Below, piece after piece: positions 17,156 to 26,532 of a DNA stretch of 64,000 nucleotides. Numbering within the stretch: position 1 is the first letter of the stretch; every line of letters begins with the position of its first letter. The notes beneath the pieces were generated by a model. The model ran no database searches, had not been told where the DNA came from, and saw only the letters and a program-made list of their open reading frames with translations. The stretch is from Bacillus sp. OK048 (GTDB lineage: Bacteria; Bacillota; Bacilli; Bacillales; Cytobacillaceae), in assembly GCF_900103525.1 (NCBI RefSeq), contig NZ_FNHN01000001.1, forward strand, positions 604,458 to 668,457, written 5' to 3'. A program made the translations under genes and the position numbers.

Positions 17156-20100
17156 TTATTTATCTAATTCTAGAAGTAAATCGCCTGTTTGAATAGCATC
17201 TTCATTTTTTACGTAGAGCTCTTTAATTATCCCTGAAAAAGGAGCTTGGACGGTTGTTTCCATTTTCATAGCTTCTGTAATCATGAGGTGGTCGCCTCGT
17301 TCCACGCTTTCCCCTTTTTCCACCAATACTTTAACAACAGTACCCGGCATTGTCGCAGATATATGGGTTTCATTCTTCGGGTCAGCTTTTAATCTAGATA
17401 GAACAGCTGCTTTGATACTCTCATCTTTAATGTTTACCTCACGTGGTTGACCATTTAGTTCAAAGTATACGATTCGTGTGCCATCTGTCTGTGGTTGACC
17501 AATGGATACTAGTTTAACAATGAGCGTTTTTCCTGTTTCAATCTCTACTTCAATTTCTTCACCTAGGCGAAGACCATAAAGGAAAGTTGGTGTATCTAAA
17601 AAAGATATATTTCCAAAAAGATTTACTGTATCCACATATTCTTTAAAAACCTTAGGATAAAGTGCATATGAAATAATATCAAGCTCCGAAACATCCTGCC
17701 CAATTTCTTTAACTAACTCTTCCTTTATTTCTTCAAAATTAACATCGGGGAGCAGTTCTCCTGGTCGAACCTCCAAAGGTTTTTTACCTTTTAAGATCAC
17801 TCGCTGCAATTCGGCAGGAAAGCCTTGATGCGGCTGCCCCAAATACCCTTGAAACAATTCTACTACGGAATCCGGAAAATCAATTGAGCCACCATTATTT
17901 AAAACATCCGCTTCTGATAAATTGTTTTGGACCATAAACAGTGCCATATCACCTACTACCTTAGAAGAAGGAGTAACCTTCACGATATCGCCGAACAAAT
18001 GATTCACACGTGTATACATTTGTTTCACTTCTTCCCACTGATCACCAAGTCCGACGCCCTTGGCCTGCTGCTGAAGATTACTGTATTGACCTCCAGGCAT
18101 TTCATGCTGGTAAACCTCTGAATGTGGTGCTATCATGCCACTTTCAAAATCGTGGTAATATTTTCGGACATCCTCCCAATAGTAAGAAAGCTGTTCAAGG
18201 GCCTCACTATTAACATTTGCTCCCCTATCTTTACCTTGAAGTGCATAATAAAGAGAATTTGCGCTTGGCTGTGAGGTAAGCCCCGCCATCGTACTCAAAG
18301 CAGTATCTACAATATCCACTCCTCCATCTATAGCACGTGCATATGTGAATATACCATTTCCGCTAGTATCATGAGTATGAAGATGAATCGGAATGTCGAT
18401 TGTCTCTTTTAATTCAGAAATAAGCCGATAGGCTGCTTCTGGTTTTAGTAAGCCCGCCATGTCCTTTATTCCTAATATATGTGCCCCTTGATTTTCTAGT
18501 TCTTTTGCTAGTGCCTTATAATAGTTCAGATCATATTTCACTCTCGTTTGATCAAGTATATCACCTGTATAACAAATGGCAGCTTCAGCAATCTTCCCAC
18601 TGTCTCGAACCGCTTCAATTGCAATTTCCATGCCCGGAACCCAGTTTAAACTGTCAAAAACTCGGAAGACATCAATCCCTTCTTTCGCTGATTTACTTAC
18701 AAATTCGCGGATGAGATTGTCTGGATAATTTTTATAACCCACTGCGTTTGAACCGCGGATTAACATTTGAAACAGAACATTCGGAATTTTTTTCCGAAGC
18801 ATTTGCAGCCGTTCCCATGGATCTTCTTTTAAAAAACGATACGTTACATCAAACGTTGCTCCACCCCACATTTCAAAAGAAAATAAGTTAGGCAAAAGTT
18901 TTGCTGTTGGCTCGGCAATATGCAAAATGTCTGTTGTTCGAACCCTTGTCGCCAACAATGACTGATGTGCATCCCGAAAGGTGGTATCTGTTAATAATAC
19001 CTGGTTTTGATTCTTAATCCATTGAACTAGGCCATCTGCACCGCTTTGATCCAGTATTTGTTTTGTTCCTTCTTGGTAAGGAAAATCATAGTTTAATTTA
19101 GGAATGCGCGGTTTTGTAAAAACTGGTCTTTTCTTTTTTTCAATACCTGGGAACCCATTTACGGTTACGTTTCCAATATAGGAGAGCATTTTAGTTCCAC
19201 GGTCTTTACTAACTGGAAATACAAATAACTCAGGGGTTGTATCGATAAAAGATGTATCATATTCCCCTCGTCTAAACTTCTCATGTCTTACTACATTTTC
19301 TAGGAACGGAATATTGGTTTTAATCCCCCGAATTCTAAATTCTCTAAGGTTACGAACCATTTTTGATGCTGCCTGTTCAAAGGTTAATGCCCATGTGGAA
19401 AGTTTCACAAGTAAAGAATCATAATATGGTGTAATGACCGCTCCCTGAAAACCATTTCCCGCATCAAGACGAACACCAAATCCTCCGCCAGATCGATAGG
19501 CCATAATCTTTCCAGTATCAGGCATAAAATTATTTAATGGATCTTCTGTTGTTACACGAGATTGGATAGCAAAACCGTTAATCCGAATTTCATCCTGTGG
19601 AGGAATCCCAACAATTGGACTGTGTAAATCCTGCCCTTCAGCAACTAAAATCTGTGTATGTACAATATCAATACCAGTTACCATTTCTGTCACGGTGTGT
19701 TCAACCTGGATTCTTGGATTCACTTCAATAAAATAAAAATCCTGACCTGAAACTAGAAATTCAACCGTCCCAGCGTTTAAGTAAGCTACATTTTTCATCA
19801 ATTTAACTGCTGCCGCACAAATTTCCTCACGCAGTGCATTAGAAATGGAAACACTTGGAGCAACTTCCACTACTTTTTGATGGCGGCGTTGTACAGAACA
19901 ATCACGGTCATATAAATGGATGATGTTACCGTTCTTGTCTCCAAATATTTGGACCTCAATATGTTTGGGATTTTCAATTAATTTTTCAAGGTATACTTCA
20001 TCACTGCCAAAGGCTGCCTTTGCTTCTGACCTAGCACGGTCAAACGCCTCTTGCATTTCATCATGAGTTCTTACGATCCTCATACCGCGTCCACCGCCGC

Positions 20101-20596
20101 CAAGTGCTGCTTTAACAATGATGGGGAAACCATGGTTTTGTGTAAATTCCTGTACTTCGCTTATCGTGTGTACTGGTCCATCACTGCCGGGGATTACTGG
20201 AATTCCCGCCAATTCGGCCTGCTTCCTTGCCTTTACCTTGTCACCAAACATATCAAGATGGCTGGATGTTGGTCCGATAAAAATAATTCCTTCTTCTTCA
20301 CAGCGCCTTGCAAAATGGATGTTTTCTGAAAGAAACCCATATCCAGGATGGATGGCATTCGCTCCACTAAACTTTGCGATTTCGATAATACCATCAATAT
20401 CTAAATAGGCATCAATCGGTTTCTTTCCTTCACCAACTAAGTAAGCCTCATCAGCTTTATAGCGATGGTAAGCACCTGTATCTTCCCTTGAATAAATTGC
20501 AACCGTTTGGATATTTAATTCAGTACAAGCCCGAAAAACCCGGATAGCAATTTCCCCTCTGTTTGCTACTAACACTTTATTAATTTGTCTTGTCAA
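17156..20596 (-). CDS. pycA: Pyruvate carboxylase PycA
   Basis: Carboxylates pyruvate to oxaloacetate, the main anaplerotic entry to the TCA cycle. All domains are in one 1146-residue chain: biotin carboxylase (about 1-450, ATP-grasp loop GGGGRGMRIV), carboxyltransferase (about 530-800, metal ligands in H-L-H-T-H-D-T), PYC/OADA region, and a C-terminal biotinyl domain whose modified lysine is K1111 in EAMKMET. In Bacillus the enzyme is stimulated by apo-DarB, and in Listeria it is inhibited by c-di-AMP; darB is at 51992 in this window. Confidence 0.97.
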   Translation of the reverse strand: MTRQINKVLVANRGEIAIRVFRACTELNIQTVAIYSREDTGAYHRYKADEAYLVGEGKKPIDAYLDIDGIIEIAKFSGANAIHPGYGFLSENIHFARRCEEEGIIFIGPTSSHLDMFGDKVKARKQAELAGIPVIPGSDGPVHTISEVQEFTQNHGFPIIVKAALGGGGRGMRIVRTHDEMQEAFDRARSEAKAAFGSDEVYLEKLIENPKHIEVQIFGDKNGNIIHLYDRDCSVQRRHQKVVEVAPSVSISNALREEICAAAVKLMKNVAYLNAGTVEFLVSGQDFYFIEVNPRIQVEHTVTEMVTGIDIVHTQILVAEGQDLHSPIVGIPPQDEIRINGFAIQSRVTTEDPLNNFMPDTGKIMAYRSGGGFGVRLDAGNGFQGAVITPYYDSLLVKLSTWALTFEQAASKMVRNLREFRIRGIKTNIPFLENVVRHEKFRRGEYDTSFIDTTPELFVFPVSKDRGTKMLSYIGNVTVNGFPGIEKKKRPVFTKPRIPKLNYDFPYQEGTKQILDQSGADGLVQWIKNQNQVLLTDTTFRDAHQSLLATRVRTTDILHIAEPTAKLLPNLFSFEMWGGATFDVTYRFLKEDPWERLQMLRKKIPNVLFQMLIRGSNAVGYKNYPDNLIREFVSKSAKEGIDVFRVFDSLNWVPGMEIAIEAVRDSGKIAEAAICYTGDILDQTRVKYDLNYYKALAKELENQGAHILGIKDMAGLLKPEAAYRLISELKETIDIPIHLHTHDTSGNGIFTYARAIDGGVDIVDTALSTMAGLTSQPSANSLYYALQGKDRGANVNSEALEQLSYYWEDVRKYYHDFESGMIAPHSEVYQHEMPGGQYSNLQQQAKGVGLGDQWEEVKQMYTRVNHLFGDIVKVTPSSKVVGDMALFMVQNNLSEADVLNNGGSIDFPDSVVELFQGYLGQPHQGFPAELQRVILKGKKPLEVRPGELLPDVNFEEIKEELVKEIGQDVSELDIISYALYPKVFKEYVDTVNLFGNISFLDTPTFLYGLRLGEEIEVEIETGKTLIVKLVSIGQPQTDGTRIVYFELNGQPREVNIKDESIKAAVLSRLKADPKNETHISATMPGTVVKVLVEKGESVERGDHLMITEAMKMETTVQAPFSGIIKELYVKNEDAIQTGDLLLELDK

Positions 20597-20630
20597 TTGT
20601 AAGCACCTCTATCTTTCTTAATTATATAAA

Positions 20631-20660
20631 AGCGCTGGGAAATCAAAAATCCCAACGCTA
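20631..20660 (-). terminator. Terminator overlapping the ftsW stop codon
   Basis: AGCGCTGGGA (20631-20640) and TCCCAACGCT (20650-20659) pair; the minus strand continues TTTTATAT. It separates ftsW from pycA. Confidence 0.72.
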
Positions 20661-21863
20661 TGTTCGAAATTGATATACATTTTCATTTTGTTGCTTTTGT
20701 TTTTTTACTGGTTCTAAATTTGTTTGTTTATAATTATTTTCATATTTAACAAACATTGAGACATTTACTAGAATACCAGAGGCAATTGCTAGTTGTATTA
20801 GTGAAGAGCCTCCATAGCTAACAAACGGTAGCGGAACACCTGTTAGGGGTATAACTCCTGAAACACCCGCTAGGTTAATAAAAGACTGTATGCCAATCAT
20901 ACTAGACACCCCAATTGCTAATAAGCTTCCAAATGGATCTTTACAACGAAGTCCCAGATAGATCCCCCTTAGTACAATATAACCTAGAGTAAGGATTACG
21001 AAGCTAACTCCCCATATCCCTAACTCTTCTGCAATGACTGCCATAATGAAGTCCGTGTGGACATCTGGTAAATACCCTAGCTTCTGAACACTTTTCCCTA
21101 AACCTAAGCCATTTACCCCTCCCGAGCCGATAGCAATATATGAATTTGTTAGCTGAAAACCTATATCCAATTCATACTTAAATGGATCACTTAAAACCGT
21201 AAAACGCTCTAATTGTTTCTCTGAAAAAATTTCACCCTTTAAGAAAATAAGTAAGGGAGTGGCTAAAAGAAGAGCAAGTAGAATTAACTTTGTTATATTT
21301 TTAATGTTCATTCCAGATGAAATAATTATTGCACCTGCTATTAAACAAATGATCATTGCAGTTCCAAAGTCAGGCTGCAAAGCAATTAATCCACATACAA
21401 TGACAAGGTAGGCTAAAGGAGGCAAAACTCCATGATTAAATTTATTAATATATGCCTGCTTTTTTGCATACACTGCAGACAAGTAAATAATGACAAATAT
21501 TTTAACAAACTCGGCTGGTTGCAGGCTAAATGGACCGATTTTAAACCAGCTCTGGGCATTACCCGCAACATGTCCAAATATAAAAAGGCCTGCTAGCCCC
21601 AAAATTGAAATACTTACCATAGGTAAAAGAAATTTTGTACTTTTCATAATTTTATACGGAAAAAATGCAGTAAAAATAAATACCACACTCGCCCCTATTA
21701 AAAATATTTTTTGTCTTTGGTAAAAATGATCACTCGAATACCCCCATCTTTGAACAGCTGACGCCATACTTGCACTATATACCATCACTAATCCAAATAA
21801 GGATAATAGGATGATTGCAATAATTAATGAATAATCATAGGATTTTAATATTTTTTTTAACAT
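20658..21863 (-). CDS. ftsW: FtsW/RodA-family peptidoglycan glycosyltransferase
   Basis: A SEDS-family lipid II polymerase of 401 residues with ten predicted helices. Family motifs include GHVAGNAQSWFKIGPFSLQPAEF near 108-130, the periplasmic DVHTDFIMAVIAEELG loop and the C-terminal PLPFVSYGGSS. It works with a class B PBP in septal wall synthesis. Gene order ylaN-ftsW-pycA matches B. subtilis ftsW, which favours FtsW over RodA or the sporulation paralogue SpoVE. Confidence 0.93.
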   Translation of the reverse strand: MLKKILKSYDYSLIIAIILLSLFGLVMVYSASMASAVQRWGYSSDHFYQRQKIFLIGASVVFIFTAFFPYKIMKSTKFLLPMVSISILGLAGLFIFGHVAGNAQSWFKIGPFSLQPAEFVKIFVIIYLSAVYAKKQAYINKFNHGVLPPLAYLVIVCGLIALQPDFGTAMIICLIAGAIIISSGMNIKNITKLILLALLLATPLLIFLKGEIFSEKQLERFTVLSDPFKYELDIGFQLTNSYIAIGSGGVNGLGLGKSVQKLGYLPDVHTDFIMAVIAEELGIWGVSFVILTLGYIVLRGIYLGLRCKDPFGSLLAIGVSSMIGIQSFINLAGVSGVIPLTGVPLPFVSYGGSSLIQLAIASGILVNVSMFVKYENNYKQTNLEPVKKQKQQNENVYQFRT

Positions 21864-22034
21864 ATAACAACTTCCTCGTTTTTAAAATTGTCGTTATTGC
21901 TATTATAATAGAAAATCCATCGAATTAGTTGAAGAAAAGTTATATAATTCTATTTTTCGAATGGGAAAATTCTGAAAATAACAATAGATAATAAAAAACT
22001 CAAACAACACATCATTATTGTTTGAGTTTTTTAG

Positions 22035-22316
22035 CTATTTTCTAATGGATGCTTCATGAAGCGCAGATAATTCTCTTTCTAATTTATCTAGAATCGCTTT
22101 GCCATCCTTGACTTCAATTAAGCCTAATCTAACCGCAAATTCTATCTCTCTCGATAATCCGAACATTTGCGTATCCAATACCTCTTCATAAAGTGGGCAT
22201 TGAGGCATCGTGAGATTTTCCATTTGCACTTTAATAAGCTTTAATATTTTTTCAGCGTCTGCCTGTAATAAGGCAAATGCTTTTTCCTGATGATTTACAA
22301 TCATTTCAGACGCCAA
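22035..22316 (-). CDS. ylaN: YlaN family protein, iron-homeostasis factor
   Basis: A 93-residue helical protein with the highly conserved core [20 protein letters not shown]. In B. subtilis and S. aureus YlaN is essential under low iron; it binds iron and acts on the repressor Fur. The TTG at 22316 is preferred: it is 7 bases after GGGGGG and gives the 93 residues and A-S-E-M start of relatives. ATG 22319 is the alternative. Monocistronic, upstream of ftsW by about 170 bp. Confidence 0.93.
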   Translation of the reverse strand: MASEMIVNHQEKAFALLQADAEKILKLIKVQMENLTMPQCPLYEEVLDTQMFGLSREIEFAVRLGLIEVKDGKAILDKLERELSALHEASIRK

Positions 22317-22487
22317 CATTGATCCCCCCATTCAGAGCGATAACCCAACTTATCTATAAATTTTACCTTTTACCATAGAAAAATGCAAGAACAATCACGT
22401 ATATGTTACATTGTTCCTTAATTTTATGTATATTACATTCCCTCTCTTTACGGTATACTTTATAGATATGAACGGGAGGAATGAAAG

Positions 22488-22985
22488 ATGGAAAACATAA
22501 TACTACTATCTGGCAAAGTTAAACATTCAATTACTCTGGATCCCACTGTCTGGATATTTGATGATCGTAAAGTTGATTTATCTACTTACTTTTCTTCTCC
22601 TTATAAAAATGATAACGGACTAGAAGAATATACTAAGTCTGTTTCTAAACATTGGGATCGAGAAATAATGGAGGGTGCTGTCTATCCACCAACCTTAAAA
22701 ACAGAAAAGAAATATGAAAAAGAGAAGATGTTAACAGGAACTTTCGGCATCCCGTTTCAGCCCTTTTTAAAAAATGCAGAACCTGCTGAACAGGCTGTTA
22801 CTTTAATCATAAAAACGGAAACTTCAGCATATGAGATTCCGCTTGAACTTGCAAATGATCTCATTCTTGGTTTTTCAGATATGGGGAAACCACTTACAGA
22901 AGACGGACCTGTCCATATTTATTTCGGAGATGGTTCGAACCGACTAACACCAATTAAGAACGTCAAAGAATTTATTGTTAAATAG
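22488..22985 (+). CDS. YlaL-like conserved protein, unknown
   Basis: A 165-residue acidic soluble protein with no membrane segment. I infer from position (between ylaK and ylaN) and size that it is the YlaL counterpart; such proteins are sometimes labelled peptidyl-prolyl isomerase, for which I see no supporting motif. Good ribosome site GGGAGGAATGAAAG. A hairpin terminator follows. Function unknown. Confidence 0.68.
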   Translation: MENIILLSGKVKHSITLDPTVWIFDDRKVDLSTYFSSPYKNDNGLEEYTKSVSKHWDREIMEGAVYPPTLKTEKKYEKEKMLTGTFGIPFQPFLKNAEPAEQAVTLIIKTETSAYEIPLELANDLILGFSDMGKPLTEDGPVHIYFGDGSNRLTPIKNVKEFIVK

Positions 22986-22990
22986 GAAAC

Positions 22991-23019
22991 AACGGGTGCC
23001 ATTTTGGGACCCGTTTTGC
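22991..23019 (+). terminator. Terminator of the YlaL-like gene
   Basis: AACGGGT and ACCCGTT arms extended by GCC/GG inner pairing, followed by TTGCG; the T-tract is short. Confidence 0.6.
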
Positions 23020-23037
23020 GCGTATAATAACGATAAT

Positions 23038-24366
23038 TTATAACAAATCTGCAGCCAGTCTTGCTAATCCCGACCGCTCACCTTTTAATAACTTTACATG
23101 CCCAGAAATTGTTTGATCTTTAAAACGTTCAACGACATAGGTTAAACCGTTATTGTAGGCATCAAGATATGGATGATCAATTTGCTCTGGGTCACCCATT
23201 AAAACAATTTTGCTGTTTTCCCCTACACGCGTTAAAATGGTTTTTACTTCATGTTTCGTTAAATTTTGTGCTTCATCAATAATGATAAATTGTTTCGGAA
23301 GGCTTCTACCGCGAATATAGGTTAATGCTTCTACCTCAATCGAACCCAATCCTGCTAAAATAGCATCTAATTCACCAGGTTTCTTCGTATTAAATAGATA
23401 TTCGAGATTATCAAAAATCGGCTGCATCCAAGGTCTAAGTTTTTCTTGTTTTTCTCCAGGTAAATATCCTAAATCCTTGCCAACAGGTACAATCGGTCTA
23501 GCTACTAATAGCTTTTTAAACTCCCTGAAGTCTTCTGTCTGCATTAATCCAGCTGCCAAAGCTAGTAAGGTTTTGCCTGTCCCTGCTTTACCTATTAAGG
23601 TTATAAGCGGTATATCCTTGCGAACCAATAACTCAATTGCCATTGTTTGCTGCACATTCCTAGGGTGAATCCCCCAAACATGTTCTTGATTAATGGCAAG
23701 TTTTTTAACTTTTTTCCCAGTTATATCCACCATCCCTAAAGCTGAAGCAGATCCTCCTAAAGCGTCTTTCATTATTAAGAATTGGTTCGGATAAAATGAA
23801 TATTTTCCAACTTCGGTTAATGATAGTTCGCCTTTTTCATAAAAAGTTCCCAGCAATTCTCCAGGTAAAAAGACTTCTAAAAAGCCAGTATATATATGGT
23901 CAATTTCCACCACCCTGTCACTTAAAAAATCCTCTGCTGTTAACCCAATGGCATCGGCCTTTACCCGAACCAAGGTATCCTTGCTAACGAGGATAACAGG
24001 CTTTCCATTTTCCTTTAATTGTTCTTCTGTAGATAAATTTTTGGCAACTGCAAGAATACGATTATCATTTGTTTTCTCAACAAATATTTCTTGTAATTCA
24101 TGAAATGCACGATGATTAAGTTCAATTCTAATCGTCCCACCATTTTCAAGTGGTATTTTTTCATGAAGCTTACCTGTAGCACGCAATCCATCGATTAATT
24201 TTGATACATGGCGGGCATTTCTTCCTATTTCATCCATGTATCTTTTCTTTGAGTCCACTTCTTCAAGGACAACTGCAGGAATGACAACTTCATTATCTTC
24301 GAAAGAGAATATGGAATACGGGTCTTGTAATAAGACGTTTGTATCTAACACGTATATTTTACTCAA
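23038..24366 (-). CDS. ylaK: PIN-PhoH ATPase YlaK
   Basis: A PhoH2-type protein of 442 residues: an N-terminal PIN nuclease domain (VLDTNVLLQDP, E-E-V-D-S-K-K near 40, N-D-N-R-I-L-A-V-A) fused to a C-terminal PhoH P-loop ATPase (GKAGTGKT Walker A, FIIIDEAQN Walker B). PhoH2 proteins of other bacteria are ATP-dependent RNA helicase-nucleases. The start is TTG 24366, 7 bases after GGAGG, giving exactly the B. subtilis length; the frame reaching further upstream would overlap ylaJ. Convergent with the YlaL-like gene. Confidence 0.93.
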   Translation of the reverse strand: MSKIYVLDTNVLLQDPYSIFSFEDNEVVIPAVVLEEVDSKKRYMDEIGRNARHVSKLIDGLRATGKLHEKIPLENGGTIRIELNHRAFHELQEIFVEKTNDNRILAVAKNLSTEEQLKENGKPVILVSKDTLVRVKADAIGLTAEDFLSDRVVEIDHIYTGFLEVFLPGELLGTFYEKGELSLTEVGKYSFYPNQFLIMKDALGGSASALGMVDITGKKVKKLAINQEHVWGIHPRNVQQTMAIELLVRKDIPLITLIGKAGTGKTLLALAAGLMQTEDFREFKKLLVARPIVPVGKDLGYLPGEKQEKLRPWMQPIFDNLEYLFNTKKPGELDAILAGLGSIEVEALTYIRGRSLPKQFIIIDEAQNLTKHEVKTILTRVGENSKIVLMGDPEQIDHPYLDAYNNGLTYVVERFKDQTISGHVKLLKGERSGLARLAADLL

Positions 24367-24568
24367 AGCGACGCCTCCACTTTTTCTAGTTGATTGGTTA
24401 GCTAATAATTTTTGAACTAACCTATTGCTAGATAGGACTTTGTTAAAATATATGTTTGTTCGAATAAAGATAGAAGGATTTCCGCACAATAAATGTATGT
24501 TGGAGATAACAAAACTCCAGTTATATATGAATTGTTTATCTAACTCTATATAGGGGTGAATTTTTAAA

Positions 24569-25153
24569 ATGAAAAGGATTCTCATGTTTACTATGGTATT
24601 CTTGGCTTTAGCTGCTTGTAACAACACAAACAATGCTCAAAATAATGAGAAGCAATCATTAGTTAACGTAAAGAACAGTTATATTGAAGAAGTAGATCGA
24701 AAAACTGGCCAAGAAGTTTCTAAACGTCTAGTTGAACTTGCTACAAGTATTCCAAACGTTCATGATGCTACAGCTGTTGTATTTGGCAGATATGCAATTG
24801 TTGGTATCGATGTGAATTCAAAGATTGAGCGCTCGCAAGTTGGGACCATCAAGTATTCAGTTGCTGAAAGTTTAAAGAAAGACCCGTATGGTGCACGCGC
24901 CATTGTTGTAGCAGATGTAGACACCAACCAGCGATTAAAAGAAATTTCAGCGGATATTAAAAAGGGAAGACCCATACAAGGTATTATGGAGGAACTTGCA
25001 GATGTTGCAGGAAGGTTAATGCCAGAGATACCCGGAAATATGATAGAGCCAAATCCTAAGAACGCTCCAGAGGAACCAAAGAAACAACTTCCAAATGACC
25101 AAAAGAAAAGCTTAGAGGAAGACCAGGAAGACCAATCTAATCATCTCAAATAG
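24569..25153 (+). CDS. ylaJ: YhcN/YlaJ family sporulation lipoprotein
   Basis: A 194-residue lipoprotein with signal peptide and lipobox L-A-A-C17, then a YhcN/YlaJ domain (VFGRYAIVGIDVNS) and a charged Pro/Glu/Lys/Gln tail. Relatives are inner spore membrane or cortex-associated lipoproteins affecting germination. The ATG follows AGGGGTGAATTTTTAAA. It is divergent from ylaK, as expected from B. subtilis. The disordered tail from about residue 150 is longer than in some homologues. Confidence 0.9.
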   Translation: MKRILMFTMVFLALAACNNTNNAQNNEKQSLVNVKNSYIEEVDRKTGQEVSKRLVELATSIPNVHDATAVVFGRYAIVGIDVNSKIERSQVGTIKYSVAESLKKDPYGARAIVVADVDTNQRLKEISADIKKGRPIQGIMEELADVAGRLMPEIPGNMIEPNPKNAPEEPKKQLPNDQKKSLEEDQEDQSNHLK

Positions 25154-25167
25154 AAAAGAGCCTGAAT

Positions 25168-25197
25168 AAAAGCTTAGTCATCGACTAAGCTTTTTTC
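25168..25197. terminator. Bidirectional terminator, ylaJ / 25185 gene
   Basis: AAAAGCTTAGTC and GACTAAGCTTTT arms with a 3-base loop; TTTTTT on the plus side. It overlaps the stop codon of the minus-strand gene. Confidence 0.85.
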
Positions 25198-25640
25198 AAT
25201 GCATCCATTACTTGCTTATCTAATTTGGCAGCTGCGTTTTTGTCATAGGTTTTGTCATACTGTGGTTCGATGACAATTTTTGAACCATAGAACATTACGT
25301 CTCTAACCTCATTAATCTTGAATTCAATCAAACCCAGCTTTAATGGAACTTCGGAAAGACGCTCCACTTTTAAGACCGCATCACCCTGGATAGAATATGT
25401 AGATTCATTCGCAATCAAATTAATAACCGCTTTACTATTATGGGTGATATTTTGAATAATTCTCGATTTATGATCTACTGCAAAATAGATGGTTTGTTCA
25501 TTTTTTGCTAAAATCCAAGAAATTGCTCCTACATTGGGACCACCTGTCTCAAAATCCACTGTAGCTAATGTTACAAACCTTTCTTTTTGCAACTCATCAA
25601 ATAATGGCTTAATGAGTTTTGGTTCCACTTGATTCACCAT
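25185..25640 (-). CDS. Pyridoxamine 5'-phosphate oxidase-like flavin-binding protein
   Basis: A 151-residue split-barrel protein of the PNPOx-like family (F-V-T-L-A-T-V-D near the start, G-A-I-S-W, and D-H-K-S-R-I-I-Q-N). Such proteins bind FMN, F420 or heme; this one lacks the residues needed to call it a true PdxH. The ATG 25640 follows AAGGGGATGTAAAG; a frame start at 25667 is less likely. There is no counterpart at this place in B. subtilis. Substrate unknown. Confidence 0.75.
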   Translation of the reverse strand: MVNQVEPKLIKPLFDELQKERFVTLATVDFETGGPNVGAISWILAKNEQTIYFAVDHKSRIIQNITHNSKAVINLIANESTYSIQGDAVLKVERLSEVPLKLGLIEFKINEVRDVMFYGSKIVIEPQYDKTYDKNAAAKLDKQVMDALKKA

Positions 25641-25680
25641 CTTTACATCCCCTTCATTCAGTTCCATACTCTTTAATTTA

Positions 25681-25864
25681 AGGCTGTGTTAACAAGACTG
25701 TTGATTTGCGCTCCAGGCACTTCGCTTTCCGCGGGCGGTCGGTGAGCCTCCTCGCCGCTGCGCGCCTGCGGGGTCTCACCCTGACCTGCTAGTCCCGCAG
25801 GAGTCTCGTGCCTTCCGCGCAAATCAACAGGCTATAAAATCAACAATAACCTTTAACACAGCCT
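25681..25864. mobile_element. MITE-like palindromic element, 184 bp
   Basis: Bounded by 12-bp terminal inverted repeats AGGCTGTGTTAA (25681-25692) and TTAACACAGCCT (25853-25864), with a 14-bp inner pair CTGTTGATTTGCGC / GCGCAAATCAACAG. The core is strikingly GC-rich (CCGCGGGCGG, CGCTGCGCGCC) against AT-rich surroundings. No coding potential. This is the structure of a non-autonomous element; I recall very similar GC-rich cores recurring in Bacillaceae intergenic regions, but only one copy is in this window. Confidence 0.8.
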
Positions 25865-25999
25865 AATGTAAAAAACAGATAATCTCATAGTACTATTATC
25901 TGTTTTTTTCAGCAACTTAATCACAATTGATTTTCCTGTTAGCTTACTTGCATGATATACTATATAACAAAGTAAGATAGAATGAACTTGAGGTGTATG

Positions 26000-26200
26000 A
26001 TGAGAGTAAAATGTGTTATCTGCGACAAAATTGAATCGATAGAAGATGAATCCTTCGAGGCAAAACGGCTTCGAAATCGTCCAATCCATACATATATGTG
26101 CGATGACTGTAGTAGTAGAATTTCCGAAAAGACGAAAGCGAGAATTGAAACAGGTAACTTTAGATTTTACAGTACAAAGTCCGAGAAGGATGAATGGTAA
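26000..26200 (+). CDS. ylaI: YlaI family zinc-ribbon protein (DUF2197)
   Basis: A 66-residue protein with two C-x-x-C pairs (V-K-C-V-I-C at 4-7 and M-C-D-D-C near 34-37) expected to hold one zinc ion, separated by FEAKRLRNRPIHTY, the family's hallmark. Function unknown. I use the second of two adjacent ATG codons (26000), which matches the MRVKC start of relatives and gives the better distance from GAGGTG. Confidence 0.9.
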   Translation: MRVKCVICDKIESIEDESFEAKRLRNRPIHTYMCDDCSSRISEKTKARIETGNFRFYSTKSEKDEW

Positions 26201-26201
26201 A

Positions 26202-26234
26202 AAATGCCAATTCCGCAATGGAATTGGCATTTTT
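26202..26234. terminator. Bidirectional terminator, ylaI / 26235 gene
   Basis: AAATGCCAATTCC and GGAATTGGCATTT arms, loop of 5, with T- and A-tracts on both sides. Confidence 0.9.
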
Positions 26235-26528
26235 TTAATCTTCAATTGGAAAGTTGCAATATTTATCTGGCTCTTGGTTTATTTGGTTGAGCATTACCTC
26301 GATGAGTTCACGAGGAAACCGGGTTTTCTTCGCTTCTCCTTCATGGGTAAAGGAAACATAATACATCATTTCATCAGTTGTCACATCAATATTTGTTAGA
26401 TGATGTTCATCCTTAATAATCCCATTAAAAAGGTCTAACGTTTCTCTTGCTGCCGTATCTTCTGGACGAGCATCACAGACAACCTTTATCGAGAGCCAAT
26501 TATAGAGTGCATCCTGTACCGATCTCAT
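26235..26528 (-). CDS. Conserved protein of unknown function, ylaH operon
   Basis: A 97-residue soluble acidic protein (start MRSVQDALYNWLSIKVV, central DVTTDEMMYYVSFTHEGE). I do not recognise the family. It follows ylaH by 4 bp with an A-rich junction and ends in the bidirectional terminator, so it is expressed with ylaH. Not present at this position in B. subtilis as far as I recall. Confidence 0.7.
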   Translation of the reverse strand: MRSVQDALYNWLSIKVVCDARPEDTAARETLDLFNGIIKDEHHLTNIDVTTDEMMYYVSFTHEGEAKKTRFPRELIEVMLNQINQEPDKYCNFPIED

Positions 26529-26532
26529 GTTT

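Noticed and set aside
23038..24633. 531-codon reading of ylaK.
   Set aside because: The extra N-terminal ~89 residues overlap ylaJ, are unconserved, and TTG 24366 has an ideal ribosome site and gives the family length.
25853..26245. 130-codon minus-strand frame covering ylaI and the end of the MITE-like element.
   Set aside because: It is the shadow of ylaI, a zinc-ribbon gene with a proper ribosome site, and it crosses a mobile-element end and a terminator.
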